This document shows positions 8,685 to 16,589 of a DNA stretch of 64,000 bases, one piece after another; position 1 is the first letter of the stretch; every line of letters begins with the position of its first letter. The notes under the pieces were generated by a model that had not been told where the DNA came from, searched no databases, and saw nothing but the letters and a program-made list of their open reading frames with translations. The position numbers and the translations under genes are program-made. This stretch comes from Sinorhizobium garamanticum (GTDB lineage: Bacteria; Pseudomonadota; Alphaproteobacteria; Rhizobiales; Rhizobiaceae): NCBI RefSeq assembly GCF_029892065.1, contig NZ_CP120373.1:2487001-2551000 (forward strand), read 5' to 3'.

Positions 8685-9512
8685 TCAAATGCTCGCCGCC
8701 ACGGCTTCTGCGAGCTCGCGGAGCCCGGCATCCGCAGACGGGCCGACGACCACGAGCGATGCATCGCCTTTCTGCCAGGAGACCAGTCCGAGGTTGTCGC
8801 GGATGTCCTCGCGGAACTGGTCCGTTTGCGGCTCCTCGCCACCCTTGAGGAAGCAGATCGCGTAGATATCGCCCTCGCGATCGCGGTAAACGAGCTGGCC
8901 AACGGGCTTGCCGTCAACCACCAACAGCCTTGCACCCTCGAAGGTGAGACCCTTGCTTGCGAGATCCGGGGTCTTGAAGCCGACGCCGACGCTGGAGGCG
9001 AGCCAGGCCTCGATCTTCGGCCCGTCCGATGCAGGCGCCTCGACGAGGTGCTCCTTCTGCCGGGAATAGATGCGATGATAGTCGGCGATCTCATCTATCC
9101 ACGGGCGCGCGGAGGCGGCGCTTTCGGGCTCGGCGACGTAATGCGCGCTGCCGGCGAGGAACCCCGCGGCACCGCCGAGAAGCAATAGCGCCATGGCCGC
9201 GGCCAAGGCTCGCGGCCAGACGCGAATCGTCCGCGCCGGCAGGTTTGCCGTCGCGACGCGCTCGGATCTCGGATTGATGCCGGATCCCTGCTTGATCTGG
9301 CGCACTAGCGCCAGCGGCACCGGGTCATGGAGAAAGTCCTCGAACGCCTTGTTGCCAAAGGCACTGCCGGCCTTCAGCTTATCGAGCATGACCTTGGCGT
9401 CCTCGTCACGGGCAAGCAAAGCATCGAGTTCGGCTCTCTCGGCGTCGCCGAGCTCGTCGTCGATATAGGCGGACAACCGAACTTCAAGCGCTTGACCTGT
9501 CGTCTGCTGCAA
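8685..9512 (-). CDS. Membrane anti-sigma factor partner of the ECF sigma gene
   Basis: 275 residues. The N-terminal segment (LSAYIDDELGDAERAELDALL) is the zinc-less anti-sigma helical region. One membrane span lies at about 100-120 (ALAAAMALLLLGGAAGFLAG), followed by a 150-residue periplasmic domain. The protein is expected to hold the sigma factor at the membrane and release it on an envelope signal; the signal is unknown. The start is TTG at 9512: AAGGAGGG lies eight bases upstream and no ATG fits. Only three bases separate it from the sigma stop, so the two are translationally coupled. Confidence 0.85.
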   Translation of the reverse strand: MQQTTGQALEVRLSAYIDDELGDAERAELDALLARDEDAKVMLDKLKAGSAFGNKAFEDFLHDPVPLALVRQIKQGSGINPRSERVATANLPARTIRVWPRALAAAMALLLLGGAAGFLAGSAHYVAEPESAASARPWIDEIADYHRIYSRQKEHLVEAPASDGPKIEAWLASSVGVGFKTPDLASKGLTFEGARLLVVDGKPVGQLVYRDREGDIYAICFLKGGEEPQTDQFREDIRDNLGLVSWQKGDASLVVVGPSADAGLRELAEAVAASI

Positions 9513-9515
9513 TGG

Positions 9516-10034
9516 TCAGGCCCTCCTTTCGGTATTCTCGGACAGCATGGCGGCGAGCCGCAGGCGGGCGGTGGACAGCCTGCTCATCACGGTACCGATC
9601 GGAACGCCGAGGATATCTGCGGTCTCGCGGTAGCTGTGACCTTCGACATTGATGAGCAGGAAGACGCTGGCAAGGCCTTCCGGCATGGAAAGGATCATCT
9701 TCTGCAGTTGGTTGGCATAGACCGCCTTTTCGGCAACAGCCTCCACGCGCAACTCGCTCTGGTCAAAAATGTCGACGGCTGCGCCGCCGGCGCGGACCTT
9801 GCGCTTGCGGACTTCATCGACCCAGAGATTGCGTGTCATGGCATAGACCCAGCTCTCCAGCCGGCCTTCCCCATGCCACAAGTGGCTGCGTGCGATGGCC
9901 CGCTCGCAAACCACCTGAACGAGGTCATCGGCATCATTGGCGTTGCGCGTCAGCGTCAGCGCAAAGCGGCGCAACTTGGGCAGCAGGCTGACCAAATCCC
10001 GTCTGAAGTCTTTCGTCTCTGCCGCTGGGCGCAT
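9516..10034 (-). CDS. ECF (extracytoplasmic function) RNA polymerase sigma factor
   Basis: About 172 residues. Region 2 is seen in RNANDADDLVQVVCERAI and GRLESWVYAMTRNLWVDEVRK (the -10 recognition part). Region 4 is seen in GHSYRETADILGVPIGTVMSRLSTARLRL (the -35 recognition helix). It has no region 1.1 or 3, as in all ECF factors. The ATG at 10034 is preferred because GGAAGAG lies just upstream; an ATG at 10067 lacks one. It pairs with the anti-sigma gene directly downstream. An inverted repeat with GGAAC and CGTT halves lies 100 bases upstream and may be its own promoter. Confidence 0.9.
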   Translation of the reverse strand: MRPAAETKDFRRDLVSLLPKLRRFALTLTRNANDADDLVQVVCERAIARSHLWHGEGRLESWVYAMTRNLWVDEVRKRKVRAGGAAVDIFDQSELRVEAVAEKAVYANQLQKMILSMPEGLASVFLLINVEGHSYRETADILGVPIGTVMSRLSTARLRLAAMLSENTERRA

Positions 10035-10134
10035 TGCTCTTCCAATGAGACGTACCGGATCGGGCATCTATTCACGGTGCGAAATGCACTGCCCAATGAT
10101 ATGAAACATTTGATCCGAAGTCTGCAAGGGAAGA

Positions 10135-10166
10135 GCCGGAACGGAAACAGGTTTTTGCGTTCCGGC
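10135..10166 (-). promoter_or_regulatory. Possible ECF-type promoter / inverted repeat upstream of the sigma gene
   Basis: GCCGGAACG (10135-10143) and CGTTCCGGC (10158-10166) are perfect inverted arms. Read on the minus strand this gives GGAAC-N15-CGTT, close to the GGAAC-N16/17-CGTT promoters of alphaproteobacterial ECF factors but one base short. Because it is symmetric it could equally be a hairpin or an operator. Confidence 0.3.
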
Positions 10167-10233
10167 GTCAGTTTCCCATCGCCTCGCGGCCACGGCCTGC
10201 AGCGGAGAAGGCTGAGCTGCTCGCCGACAGCGT

Positions 10234-10306
10234 TGCGCGTCCAATCGGACGCGCAAAGCACGCCGTAGCACTTTGAATTTGCTGAGTAGGATTTAAGGAA
10301 ACATGC
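10234..10306 (-). repeat. RIME-like mosaic palindromic repeat, copy 1
   Basis: Contains TGCGCGTCC...GGACGCGCA, GTAGCACTTTGAATTTGCTG and GATTTAAGGAAACATG. These modules match the better-preserved copy at 51881-51982, here in mostly reverse orientation. It lies between the sigma gene and the TPR gene. Confidence 0.7.
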
Positions 10307-10334
10307 CGTAGAGCGGGCCGTCTCCGCCGGCTTG

Positions 10335-10883
10335 TCAGTAATGATGACGGATGCCGCCGAGGGATTGAAGCAGAGCCCTATAGGCCCAGGTGTTTTCGCC
10401 GCCACGATCACGAATCTCGACGAGCTGCACCTTGGCCTCGTCGATCCGTCCTTGCTCGACCAGGGCCTGGCCGAGATAGGACCGGGCGAGAACGTAGTTC
10501 TCGTCGGCCTGCAGCGCGCGTTTGTAGTATTGCATGCCGAGTTCCATGCGCCCGGCCTTGCGATTGGCGTAGCCGAGATAGTTGAGCACGCGGGCACTGC
10601 GTTGGTCGCTTACGACTTCTAGCACCTTGATCGCATTGTCGTACTGGCCGGCATAGGCAAGCTCGCGTGCGGCTTCGAACAGGACGTCGTCGCTGAGGCC
10701 GCTCTTCTTCGCGTTGACGCACTGGCCCTTGCGCGTATCCCAGATCTTGCCGTTCTTGCATTGGGTGCTTGTTTTGGTCTTGCGCGGCGGTTCGCTGGTG
10801 TCGCCGACGGCCATGGCCGACTGGCCGGCGATCGAAGCCATAAATGCAGTAAGGACAAAGAAAGTCGTCTTCCGGAACATCAT
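10335..10883 (-). CDS. Exported tetratricopeptide-repeat protein
   Basis: About 182 residues. A signal peptide (MMFRKTTFFVLTAFMASIAGQSAMA) is followed by a short Cys-containing segment (TQCKNGKIWDTRKGQCV) and then two to three TPR units: ARELAYAGQYDNAIKVLE, LNYLGYANRKAGRMELGMQYY and ARSYLGQALVEQGRIDEAK. TPRs make protein-protein contacts, here in the periplasm. The paired Cys could form a disulfide. The start at 10883 has GGGAGA nearby; the open frame continues upstream but without a signal peptide at its end. No close functional name is justified. Confidence 0.85.
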   Translation of the reverse strand: MMFRKTTFFVLTAFMASIAGQSAMAVGDTSEPPRKTKTSTQCKNGKIWDTRKGQCVNAKKSGLSDDVLFEAARELAYAGQYDNAIKVLEVVSDQRSARVLNYLGYANRKAGRMELGMQYYKRALQADENYVLARSYLGQALVEQGRIDEAKVQLVEIRDRGGENTWAYRALLQSLGGIRHHY

Positions 10884-11040
10884 TGCCTGTCTCCCTGGAA
10901 CGTCGCGCAGCATAGCCGGCAACCGACCGACGCACGCGTCCCCCGGCTGCCGAACCGCAGTATGACGCATAGGTGTAGCAAATTATTCGCCGCGAGCGGA
11001 ATTTTCCTGCAAGGCTGTCGACGTTGCGGGCAGACCGAAC

Positions 11041-11943
11041 CTAGAAAAGGGTGGTTTCGGCGAGTTCGAGGCCGCTCGCGTCGGCATTGAGCGCAAAGCG
11101 CTCGCGGCTGAGATTCCAGTTGCCGGGCTCGCCCGCTATCGAGAAGAGATTGTAGGCGGCCGCCGGCTTGCTGCCCCCCGGCCCCTGCGACGCAGAGGCA
11201 ATGCCGACGACCGGCACCGGCGCGGTCTGTCCCTTCAGGTAGTAAACAGTGTTGAGATGGGTATGGCCATGCAGCACGAGTTCGGCGCCGCCGGACGATA
11301 TGGCCGCTGCAAACCGGCGAATGCCAATCATGCGCTTGTGCATCGAGGTCGCGCCGCGGATCGGCGGATGATGGATCAGCACGACCCGGAAGAGGCCAGC
11401 CTCGCCCGCTGCCTGTAGCAGGTTGACGGTTGCACGCGCCTGTCGCTGACCGAAGTAGCCGCTCGCGGCGAAGGGTGGCGTGGCGACGGCGGTCGAGCAG
11501 CCGATGAGTGCCACGGGGCCGCGCACGCGCACATAAGGAAAGCAATGATGGTCTCGGATCCAGCCGAGCGGAGCCTCGTCGCTGCGCATGTAGGGATACC
11601 AGGCGTGTGTCGTCTTCTCGTAGGCACCCGGCACATAGGCGTCGTGGTTGCCTGGCACGATGGAGATGTCCCCGGGGTCGCCTGCCGCCGCAAGCCACGC
11701 GGTCACGGCCGCGATCTCCAGGGAAGAGGCGAGGTTCACGAGGTCGCCGGTGATCGCCAGATGGTCCGGATTGCGCTTCTCGATGTCATCCATCAGGCAG
11801 GCGAGCGTGCCGGGAAAGAAATGGCGCGCTCGGTTTCTGTGCCAGTTGACGAAACCGGTGATCCGCTTGGAAGCAAGCTCCCTCAGGGACAGGTCCGGCA
11901 AAGGCCCGAGATGGACGTCCGAAATATGCGCGAGTTTGAACAT
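11041..11943 (-). CDS. Calcineurin-like metallophosphoesterase
   Basis: About 300 residues with all five metallophosphoesterase blocks in order: HISDVHLG (residues 6-13), AITGDLVN, VPGNHDAY, LIHHPPI and LHGHTHLN. These bind a dinuclear metal centre and support phosphomono- or diester hydrolysis. The general layout resembles bacterial cAMP phosphodiesterase-like (CpdA) proteins, but the substrate is not deducible. A GTG immediately upstream (11946) could also start translation. Confidence 0.9.
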   Translation of the reverse strand: MFKLAHISDVHLGPLPDLSLRELASKRITGFVNWHRNRARHFFPGTLACLMDDIEKRNPDHLAITGDLVNLASSLEIAAVTAWLAAAGDPGDISIVPGNHDAYVPGAYEKTTHAWYPYMRSDEAPLGWIRDHHCFPYVRVRGPVALIGCSTAVATPPFAASGYFGQRQARATVNLLQAAGEAGLFRVVLIHHPPIRGATSMHKRMIGIRRFAAAISSGGAELVLHGHTHLNTVYYLKGQTAPVPVVGIASASQGPGGSKPAAAYNLFSIAGEPGNWNLSRERFALNADASGLELAETTLF

Positions 11944-12031
11944 CACCCCCGTCTAGCGCATATTCCATCAGAGTGGAATCACCAGATTGTAACGATTTCG
12001 GATGAATGCCGCGGCCCACAAGGAGACTTCT

Positions 12032-12523
12032 TTGAAGCAGCAGCGACCGGCGGAAATGCGCAACTGGCGAATTCGCCTGCTGACGCGGTTCGCGCATGCC
12101 TATTTTGCGCTCTCGCGCGGCATGACGCTTGGCGTGCGGGCCGCCTGCTTCGACAGAGAAGGGCGGATCTTCCTCGTCAGGCATTCCTATCTTCCCGGCT
12201 GGCACCTGCCGGGCGGCGGCCTCGATCGCCATGAAACTGCGGTGGAGGGGCTCGCCCGCGAACTCAGGGAAGAAGGCAATCTGGAACTGACGTCGCCGCC
12301 GCTGCTGGTGCAGGTCTACTACAACCGGGGCACCAGCAAGCGCGATCACGTCATCTTCTTTCGTTGCGACAACGTGCGCCAGCTACGGCCGAAGGTTCCC
12401 GACCTGGAGATAGTCGCCGCCGGCTTCTTCGCGCTCAACGAACTGCCGAAAGACACGACCGCCGCAACGCGCCGGCGGATTGCCGAACTTGCCGGAACGG
12501 ATGCACCCGACACGGTGTGGTAA
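12032..12523 (+). CDS. Nudix hydrolase
   Basis: About 163 residues. The Nudix box is complete: GGLDRHETAVEGLARELREEGNLEL (GX5EX7REUXEEXGU), which binds Mg for cleavage of nucleoside diphosphate-linked substrates. Flanking text (HLPGGGL) is typical of the MutT-like subgroup, and the substrate is unknown. TTG 12032 is preferred as start because AAGGAG lies six bases before it; an in-frame ATG at 12002 has no ribosome binding site. It converges with the hydroquinone reductase gene, only three bases apart. Confidence 0.88.
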   Translation: MKQQRPAEMRNWRIRLLTRFAHAYFALSRGMTLGVRAACFDREGRIFLVRHSYLPGWHLPGGGLDRHETAVEGLARELREEGNLELTSPPLLVQVYYNRGTSKRDHVIFFRCDNVRQLRPKVPDLEIVAAGFFALNELPKDTTAATRRRIAELAGTDAPDTVW

Positions 12524-12526
12524 GCG

Positions 12527-13555
12527 TCAACGGGTGCCGGCAACGCGCCTTGCAGTCTCGCTTGGACGTGCTGCACGATCGAGGCGATCGCGCCCGTGCG
12601 GCGTCGTAAGGTCAACCGCCGGGCCTGCCGGCACGACGCCTGTCGGGTTGATCATCGTGTGGCTGCGGTAATAGTGCTCCTTGATATGGCGCATGTTCAC
12701 GGTCTCGGCGACGCCCGGGACCTGGTAGAGGTCGCGCAGGTAGCCGTAGAGGTTCGGGTAGTCGGCAATGCGCCGGATGTTGCATTTGAAGTGGCCGACA
12801 TAGACCGGGTCGAACCGGACCAGGGTCGTGAACAGGCGCCAGTCGGCCTCGGTGATCCGATCTCCCAAAAGATAACGCTGCGAGGCGAGGCGGCCTTCCA
12901 ACTCGTCCAACATGGCGAACAGGGCCTTGACGCTCTCATCATAGGCTTGCTGGCTGGTGGCGAACCCGGCTTTGTAGACGCCGTTGTTTACCGCGTCATA
13001 GACGCGTGCGTTGAGCCGGTCGATTTCGGCGCGTAGTTCCTCGGGGCAGAAATCCTCGATCGAGCCGGTAAGATGGTCGAAGGCCGAGTTGAACATGCGG
13101 ATGATTTCGGCAGATTCATTCGAGACGATGGTGTTCTTCTTCTTGTCCCAAAGCACGGGCACCGTCACGCGGCCGGAATACTTGGGGTCGGCGCGCACAT
13201 AAATCTGCCAAAGCGTGTCGGAACCGAAGAGATGGTCCACGGTGCCGCCGTTCTCGCCCTTGAACTCCCAACCGTTGGACAGCATCAGGGGATCGACGAT
13301 CGAGACCGAAATGATGTCCTCGAGCTTCTTGAGCCTGCGGAAAATCAGCGTGCGATGCGCCCAGGGACATGCAAGCGAGACATAGAGATGGTAGCGGTCC
13401 GGCTCGGCCGCAAAGCCGCCTTCGCGGGATGGCCCCGGCGATCCGTCGGCAGTGATCCAGTTGCGAAACTGTGACTCGCTGCGCTTGAAATGGCCTTTCG
13501 TCGTCTCGGTGTCGTACCAGACGTCCTGCCAGACTCCGTTGACCAGCCTGCCCAT
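12527..13555 (-). CDS. Glutathionyl-hydroquinone reductase (Xi-class GST)
   Basis: 342 residues. The catalytic Cys lies in SLACPWAHRTL (about residue 60), the C-P-W-A signature of the Xi class. The thioredoxin fold (1-150) is followed by an all-helical GST C domain, with the family text GDRITEADWRLFTTLVRFDPVY. Such enzymes (YqjG, PcpF-like) reduce glutathionyl-hydroquinones using glutathione and protect against quinones. AAGGAGCTC precedes ATG 13555. The last 30 residues are Arg-rich and probably disordered. Confidence 0.93.
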   Translation of the reverse strand: MGRLVNGVWQDVWYDTETTKGHFKRSESQFRNWITADGSPGPSREGGFAAEPDRYHLYVSLACPWAHRTLIFRRLKKLEDIISVSIVDPLMLSNGWEFKGENGGTVDHLFGSDTLWQIYVRADPKYSGRVTVPVLWDKKKNTIVSNESAEIIRMFNSAFDHLTGSIEDFCPEELRAEIDRLNARVYDAVNNGVYKAGFATSQQAYDESVKALFAMLDELEGRLASQRYLLGDRITEADWRLFTTLVRFDPVYVGHFKCNIRRIADYPNLYGYLRDLYQVPGVAETVNMRHIKEHYYRSHTMINPTGVVPAGPAVDLTTPHGRDRLDRAARPSETARRVAGTR

Positions 13556-13648
13556 GCCTGAGCTCCTTCATGTTTCTCCTACAATTGATAGATAACGCAG
13601 CGGCGGGGCGGCGATAGGTGTCAAATTTTGAACACTGCGTTTTGGGCT

Positions 13649-13676
13649 TTGACAGACGGCAATTTTCTGCTATCGC
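13649..13676 (+). promoter_or_regulatory. Candidate sigma-70 promoter upstream of the GNAT gene
   Basis: TTGACA (13649-13654) and TATCGC (13671-13676) are 16 bases apart, on the plus strand in the divergent gap before 13816. The rest of this 260-base gap shows no other feature. Confidence 0.4.
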
Positions 13677-13815
13677 GATCGGGCAATTTTTTTCGTGTTC
13701 GGAACGATCGTAACCATGATTCTGTCGGGAAGCCTGCGACGACGCTGATGCTGCCAACGCCCTTTCGGGGCGCGCCATCCTTATTGTCCGTTCGCATGCT
13801 TGGTTTTCGACATCC

Positions 13816-14376
13816 ATGAAAAAGCACGACATCGTCTATCTCAGTGAAGACGCGTCACACGACGCAGCCATCGAAATCATCAACGAAGAAGCCTTTGGTC
13901 CCGGGCGGTTCGTGCGCGCTGCAGCCCGGATTCGCGAGCAGGGTCCTCATGACCGCTCGCTGTCATTCATCTGCGCCGACGATGGCGAGACGATCGCCTC
14001 CGTGCGGTTGACGCCGGTCATGGCCGGGCAGGTTAGGGGGCACCTGCTCGGCCCGCTCGCCGTGCGGCCCTCGCACAAGAACCGGGGCATTGGCCGCGAG
14101 CTCGTGCGCATTGCCGTCGAGGCTGCGCGGCGGAAGGGCTCCGAGGCGGTGATCCTCGTCGGCGACCCGCCCTATTATCAGCCGCTCGGTTTCGAGAAAG
14201 TGCATTACGGTGCACTCGAATTTCCGGGGCCCGTCGACCCGGCGAGGGTTCTGGTCGTGCCGATGGCGGCGGACGTTCACGCGCGGCTCGAAGGCCTGAT
14301 CGCCTGGCGCGACGACAGTGCCGCTCCGGTGGCCGAACTCGCGGTGGACGCGCAGGCCGAAGGCGCTGCTGCCTGA
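13816..14376 (+). CDS. GNAT family N-acetyltransferase (YhbS-like)
   Basis: 186 residues. HLLGPLAVRPSHKNRGIGRELVRIAV (about residues 76-101) contains the acetyl-CoA binding loop. VILVGDPPYYQPLGFEKVHYG is the YhbS-type motif in which a loop Tyr follows a DP. The C-terminal 40 residues lie outside the core. The substrate is unknown. The ribosome binding site is weak. It shares the gap with the divergent hydroquinone reductase gene. Confidence 0.87.
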   Translation: MKKHDIVYLSEDASHDAAIEIINEEAFGPGRFVRAAARIREQGPHDRSLSFICADDGETIASVRLTPVMAGQVRGHLLGPLAVRPSHKNRGIGRELVRIAVEAARRKGSEAVILVGDPPYYQPLGFEKVHYGALEFPGPVDPARVLVVPMAADVHARLEGLIAWRDDSAAPVAELAVDAQAEGAAA

Positions 14377-14481
14377 TTTCTATAAGTTGCGTTTCTACTG
14401 ACACCAAACAGCGATCCGATGGCACCACCGGATCGCTGTTTGGGATTACGAGCGCAAATTTGCACCGTTTCCGTTCGTGGA

Positions 14482-15453
14482 TCAACCAGCCGAGTAGTTG
14501 ACCGGTACCCAGTCGTAGTTCGTGTCGTCCGTGCGCAGGTGACCTATCCCGGGGAAGGCAATATGCGCGCCGGCGACCCAATAGCGGTCCGATGCTGCTT
14601 CCGCGAATGCGGCTCGGCGTGCCTCGACTGCCTTCTGCTGGTCGACATCGAATTCGATGGCAACGCCCGGTTCGTCGAACTGCAGCACATCGCCGTGCGT
14701 AATATCTCCCCAGAAGACCATCTTCTCTCCTTCGCTTTCGATCACCAGCGAGCTATGGCCCGGCGTGTGGCCCGAGCGTAGGATGGAACCGATGCCCGCG
14801 ACTGGCGCGGCATCGTCGTCGAAGGTCTCCAGTCTACCTGCGTCCAGATAGGGCGTGAGGCTTTGCTGCGCTTCGACAAACTGGTTCTTAAGCGGACCGG
14901 TTGCGCCTTCCCGTTTGGCGGGATCGAGCCAGAAATCGATGTCTCGCTTGTTGACGCGCACAATGGCGTTCGCGAAGAGCCGCTCGCCATCGGCGGAGAG
15001 ACCTCCGGAATGGTCAGTGTGGATATGCGTGAGGATCACGTCATCGATGTCACTTGCCTGGTAGCCTGATGCCTCGATGTTCCGGATCAGCTTACCAAGC
15101 TTCGGGCCGAGATAGCTGCCTGTCCCCGCGTCAATCAGGACGAGACGTTCGCCAGCGTTGATCAGAAATGCGTTCACGGACGTTTCGCTGTCTGTGCCCT
15201 GAAATGCTGCGGCCAGCGCGGATTGCGCGTGTTCGTCAGTCGTATTGCTGTAAAGGCTTGCAAGCGGTATCGGGATAGTTCCGTCTGAAAGCGCCGTCAC
15301 CTCGATCGAGCCCACCTTCATGCGATAGAAAGCGGGAGCCTGGACCTCGGCGAAGGGCGCTTTGGCGGCGGCGAGGGTTGAGATAATCGGCATCGAACTC
15401 GCCGCGATAAGAGCGGTGGCGGTTCCCTTTAGGATCGATCGGCGCGTATGCAT
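14482..15453 (-). CDS. Tat-exported metallo-beta-lactamase-fold hydrolase
   Basis: About 323 residues. A twin-arginine signal (MHTRRSILKGTA, then ALIAASSMPIISTLAAA) precedes an MBL domain with the zinc motif HIHTDHSGG (about residue 150) and later GHTPGHSS and GDITH ligands. The arrangement resembles quorum-quenching lactonases and other exported MBL proteins; the substrate is not determinable. AGGAG lies eight bases before ATG 15453; the frame runs further upstream but into the divergent LysR gene. Control by that LysR protein is likely from the arrangement. Confidence 0.88.
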   Translation of the reverse strand: MHTRRSILKGTATALIAASSMPIISTLAAAKAPFAEVQAPAFYRMKVGSIEVTALSDGTIPIPLASLYSNTTDEHAQSALAAAFQGTDSETSVNAFLINAGERLVLIDAGTGSYLGPKLGKLIRNIEASGYQASDIDDVILTHIHTDHSGGLSADGERLFANAIVRVNKRDIDFWLDPAKREGATGPLKNQFVEAQQSLTPYLDAGRLETFDDDAAPVAGIGSILRSGHTPGHSSLVIESEGEKMVFWGDITHGDVLQFDEPGVAIEFDVDQQKAVEARRAAFAEAASDRYWVAGAHIAFPGIGHLRTDDTNYDWVPVNYSAG

Positions 15454-15474
15454 AGCTTCAACTCCTAATAATTT

Positions 15475-15523
15475 GGAGCGGGATGCGGGCGGGAAACCGC
15501 TCACATTTTCCTCATCCCGCTCT
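15475..15523. repeat. Palindromic repeat, GAGCGGGATG family, copy 2
   Basis: GAGCGGGATG (15476-15485) and CATCCCGCTC (15513-15522) are perfect 10-bp inverted arms with a centre of GCGGGAAACCGC...TTTTCC. It matches the reverse complement of 3747-3794 almost throughout. It sits inside the MBL-LysR divergent promoter region. Confidence 0.7.
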
Positions 15524-15585
15524 GATTGCTGATCCGGCTCTTGCAAGACCTCAGGCAAAAGCTATGTATGGAGCGATCAGCAATC
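15524..15585. promoter_or_regulatory. Inverted repeat in the MBL/LysR divergent region
   Basis: GATTGCTGATC (15524-15534) and GATCAGCAATC (15575-15585) are perfect inverted 11-mers with 40 bases between. LysR proteins bind paired dyad sites in such divergent regions, so this is a candidate operator. The spacing is wider than the usual single T-N11-A site. Confidence 0.4.
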
Positions 15586-15600
15586 AAATCGATACGGGTC

Positions 15601-16557
15601 ATGGAAGTCATCGATCATTTCAATCTGCGCTCCTTCGACCTCAACCTGTTGATCGCCTTCGATGCAATGATGGAGGAGGGCAGCGTCACCAAGGCGGCTC
15701 GCCGCCTCAAGATCCAGCAGCCGGCCATGAGCCACAACCTGTCGACGTTGAGGGTTCTGTTTCAGGACGATCTTTTCGTGAGGATTGGCCAGGTCATGCA
15801 GCCGACCGCGCGGGCGCGGGCGCTGGCCGGGCCGATCCGCCTGGCACTCAAGCAGGCGCAGGCCGCACTCTTCGCCGCCGACATATTCGATCCAGCAACC
15901 GAGCGGCGAATTTTCCGCCTGGGCTTATCCTGCGAGGCCGAGCTTCTACTGCTTCCGGACTTGACAGCGCTGCTGCGAAGAATGGCCCCCGGTATCCGCC
16001 TTCTGGTGCGGACCTGTACTCCGGACGAGGTGGATTCGATGCTGAGCGCAGGTACGATCGACATGGCCGTCGGCTGCACCTACGCACCGAACTCGCGCTA
16101 TATTTCCGAAGTGCTCTACGAGGCGGAGGTGCTGTGCTGCTTCAATTGCGATCTGTTGCCCTTGCCGAGTCCGGTGACCCTCGATGCCTATCTGCAGGCC
16201 GACCACGTGGTGATTTCGCAATCAGAAAGCCTTCATGGGTGCGTGAAAGATGCACTTGAACATGCCGGCACCGAGCTGAATGTGGTCGCCGCCGCCCCCG
16301 ATTTCATGTCCGTCCTGGCGACCGCCAGTTTGTCGCCCGTCATTGCTACCGTGTCTTCGCGTATTGCCGAGCGTTACGGGCCGTTGTTGGGATTGGAGGT
16401 TAGCCCGGTGCCTTTGGTGCTTCGGTTTCCGCCCGTTACCATGGTCTGGCCGCTGCATTCGGACAATGATCCGGCCGGCGTCTGGTTACGGCGGCACATT
16501 CGTGCGTGTCTTTCCGCCAGTGCCCCGCAGCTTCCGCACCCGCTCGCTGCGGAATAG
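15601..16557 (+). CDS. LysR family transcriptional regulator
   Basis: About 318 residues. The winged HTH starts at once (LRSFDLNLLIAFDAMMEEGSVTKAARRL) with the recognition helix in QPAMSHNLSTLR. From residue 95 a type 2 periplasmic-binding fold forms the co-inducer domain. The domain layout recalls the NodD/PcpR-like branch, but I cannot name a ligand. ATG 15601 places the HTH at the usual distance from the N-terminus; ATG 15568 is an alternative and would overlap the inverted repeat. The neighbouring divergent MBL hydrolase is the probable target. Confidence 0.9.
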   Translation: MEVIDHFNLRSFDLNLLIAFDAMMEEGSVTKAARRLKIQQPAMSHNLSTLRVLFQDDLFVRIGQVMQPTARARALAGPIRLALKQAQAALFAADIFDPATERRIFRLGLSCEAELLLLPDLTALLRRMAPGIRLLVRTCTPDEVDSMLSAGTIDMAVGCTYAPNSRYISEVLYEAEVLCCFNCDLLPLPSPVTLDAYLQADHVVISQSESLHGCVKDALEHAGTELNVVAAAPDFMSVLATASLSPVIATVSSRIAERYGPLLGLEVSPVPLVLRFPPVTMVWPLHSDNDPAGVWLRRHIRACLSASAPQLPHPLAAE

Positions 16558-16589
16558 GTTTTGCCGTTCCGGCCTGAAGCGTCACGCCT

